Part shown: positions 62,201-64,000 of the stretch, piece by piece
Layout: every line of letters begins with the position of its first letter
How positions within the stretch are numbered: position 1 is the first letter of the stretch
Source of the DNA: Ustulina deusta
Taxonomy: Eukaryota > Ascomycota > Sordariomycetes > Xylariales > Xylariaceae
DNA length: 64,000 nucleotides
Assembly: GCA_023159155.1 (NCBI GenBank)
Contig: JAJNNX010000031.1
Coordinates: forward strand, 186,001-250,000
Reading direction: 5' to 3'
The notes under the pieces: model-generated
Told to the model about the DNA's origin: nothing
Seen by the model: only the letters and a program-made list of their open reading frames with translations
Databases searched by the model: none
Program-made: the position numbers and the translations under genes

Positions 62201-64000
62201 TTTTTACACTGGTCAAACGCACCAAAAGAAGGAAGCTCTGCCCATCCAGAACCTTTCGTTTCGCTATAGGCATCGCTAGAATTACCTGATCTCTTATAAC
62301 CATCGTCGAGAACCCTACATCTGATAGCTTGGCTAGAGCCGCATCGGATTTGTGAGTAATGACGATGCTGCTCTGTTCGATAAGCGAGATAAGCTGTGTT
62401 GATTGGCAGTCCCAGAGTCCCTGGGCCTCCTTCTCCTAGAAATGTATTAGTTCTCAAGCTTAATTCAAGTTTTGCTATTTCTTTCTTACATCGTGGACGA
62501 GAACATTATACGACGTCATATTAGAGTTTTGGATTGAGGGTTGGTCGGTATCATCTAGGCGGACCGACTGCCACGACCGGAGGCGTGGGAATACTGTCCC
62601 GTTGGAAAGCATGTTCAACCACTGATTTATCCTACCTTCATGCCCTGTTCCAATCTGGAGGACTCTCATTCGAGGGTTCTTGTGGCCTGCGAGGTCTAGT
62701 AAGACGCCGATCGTAGTTGAGACTTCCTGCTCACTGTTCGTTGAACTATTCTGCTTAATGAAGTTCTCAATGTATATCTCTAGTTGCTGTATGGTGTCGG
62801 GGGCCAGTCGCGTGATGTCCGGCTTCCAACGTACTTGCAGGGCTGGATGCCGTTCCAAGTATGGATTGGTCTTAATCTCATTTTTGTTTACCCTCCCCAT
62901 ATACTTCAATAGCTGGACACCTTTCATTTCAATGACTGGCACACCCTGAGAGTCCTCTAGAACGCAATCAGCTCGTAGGGTGGAAAACCCAGTTGGGTGC
63001 GACTGGGCGTGAATCACCCCTTGTCGATCACTATCCAGGAGAGTTGGCCTCTTTTGGACGCGACATTCTGAAATAAAAACGGGAACATAGACCCGGAAAG
63101 CGTCCGGATTGCCACAAGTAGCACTTATTTGAGCGGCTTGCAGACAGGCATCAATCGTCACCGGATGCACCGAGTAAGAAGTGGCCGATTTTTCGAGCCT
63201 TGAGGGGCAAATTTGGGTAGTGCACTGAACGGCAGGTCGAAGTTGATTGCGGTCGGCTCGCACGCCAGTCAATGTTTGAAAATAGGTACCAAAAAACATT
63301 CCTTCTTCCCTGTATCTCTCATACCATCTGTCCATAGTCCAAGTCCTGCTGAGGTCATTGCCAGGTATCAATACGGTCTTCTTCAATGATGCACCAAGTA
63401 CTGTGACATTCCCCACGCAATGTACGACACTCTGCCCACCGGCCCAAGAAGAAATTGTAAACTCATAAATGTTGGCTGAGAACTTCTTGGCTGATAGCCT
63501 CCGTAATGACATTGCTGTGTGCAGTTCGATGGGAGCGTGCAGGTCGTCCTTCTCAGGCAACACTAGCGCTGAGTTGATACAGACGTTGCGAAACTCAAAT
63601 GTGGCATGCTCTACTCTGGAGCCCTCTCGTGTTGCTTGCACTCTGGACGCTGCCTCTATAGTGACAGCAAGATATCCCGCAGCTGGAAATATCACTTGGC
63701 CATCAATGTTATGATCGCGAAACCATGGCATTTCGTCAACACGAAGCACATTGCGCCAGCTCCAGTCAATCCCACTTCCAGCTAGCTGTTGTGAACCAAG
63801 AAGTTCATGGCGTATATGAGTGCGGTTGCGTAACTCGATGCTTGCCCGAGGTTCGAACCATCGTAGACCAGTTGAATAGTCCCAGGGATATGGAGGTAGG
63901 TCTCGAAACACTACGCGATTTTGTTCGGGCACGGGGTTGATAACGTGCCATTTGAGCTCATGGCCATCGACGAAAAGCCTTCCAGCTAATCTTTTCATAC
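59225..64000 (-). CDS. Highly reducing polyketide synthase, C-terminal part (partial at right edge)
   Basis: Exons on the minus strand, 64000-62490, 62435-62208, 62162-60748, 60684-60519 and 60463-59225, join in phase to 1518 visible residues; the N-terminal KS and AT domains would lie beyond the window. Order seen: dehydratase with the HNIDGQVIFPAAGYL site (catalytic His near 63712) and a second-site Asp in HPVTIDACLQA (near 63151). Then comes a short region starting like a methyltransferase (RMRVLQIGTG), an enoylreductase, a ketoreductase and an acyl carrier domain. The ketoreductase has GALGGLGR and the catalytic Ser and Tyr in SSMNG and SNYCAANAF. The carrier Ser is in FGLDSMIAA (near 59360). 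No thioesterase or reductase follows. Such enzymes build reduced polyketides iteratively; the product is unknown. Confidence 0.93.

Noticed and set aside
62534..62716. Plus-strand frames across the PKS
   Set aside because: Shadows of the minus-strand PKS exons.

Overview
The window reads as nuclear DNA of a filamentous ascomycete (Pezizomycotina, probably Sordariomycetes). Genes carry short introns (45-195 nt) with GT..AG ends and CTAAC-like branch points. The proteins are fungal: an OPY2 membrane anchor, a Num1/ApsA cortical protein, a RAS-2/RasB GTPase, a DUF3632-like protein and an iterative highly reducing polyketide synthase. Spacers are long and rich in microsatellites and TAGGTA/TACCTA words. 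No bacterial operon, CRISPR array or virus was seen.

Layout. (1) 1-9.6 kb: an OPY2-type gene (2043-3440), a doubtful small ORF, then a divergent pair of helix-rich, apparently broken multi-exon genes (about 4.7-6.4 kb minus, 6.7-8.1 kb plus). (2) 9.6-16.5 kb: cytosolic threonyl-tRNA synthetase with seven exons, a microsatellite-rich spacer, and a type II haloacid-dehalogenase-like protein with four exons. (3) 20.6-21.5 kb: RAS-2-type GTPase. (4) 21.5-38.5 kb: a 17 kb stretch with no convincing protein gene, holding one intron-containing tRNA-Tyr and a tRNA-derived SINE-like unit. (5) 38.5-55.7 kb: the gene-dense core, with ApsA/Num1, NEDD8-conjugating enzyme UBC12, acetohydroxy acid reductoisomerase ILV5, a serine/threonine dehydratase-like PLP enzyme, a Pol III-like element, a DHA1-type MFS transporter and a DUF3632-like gene. 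(6) 56-64 kb: minisatellites, a secreted RNase T1-like protein, a strong hairpin, and the C-terminal part of a highly reducing PKS that runs off the right edge.

How they fit together. Most intact genes are housekeeping: translation (THS1), branched-chain amino acids (ILV5, beside a dehydratase that could in principle supply 2-oxobutyrate), neddylation (UBC12), nuclear positioning (ApsA), and osmotic and Ras signalling (OPY2, RAS2). The right end is accessory: an HR-PKS, a small secreted ribonuclease and repeats, as expected at the edge of a secondary-metabolite locus. The best candidates for something undescribed are the divergent broken pair at 4.7-8.1 kb, the Pol III-like unit at 49.8 kb, the 18-bp minisatellite at 56.5-57.0 kb, and the PKS with a shrunken methyltransferase region. 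Exon joins were worked out by eye from frame and splice-site continuity and have not been checked against transcripts.
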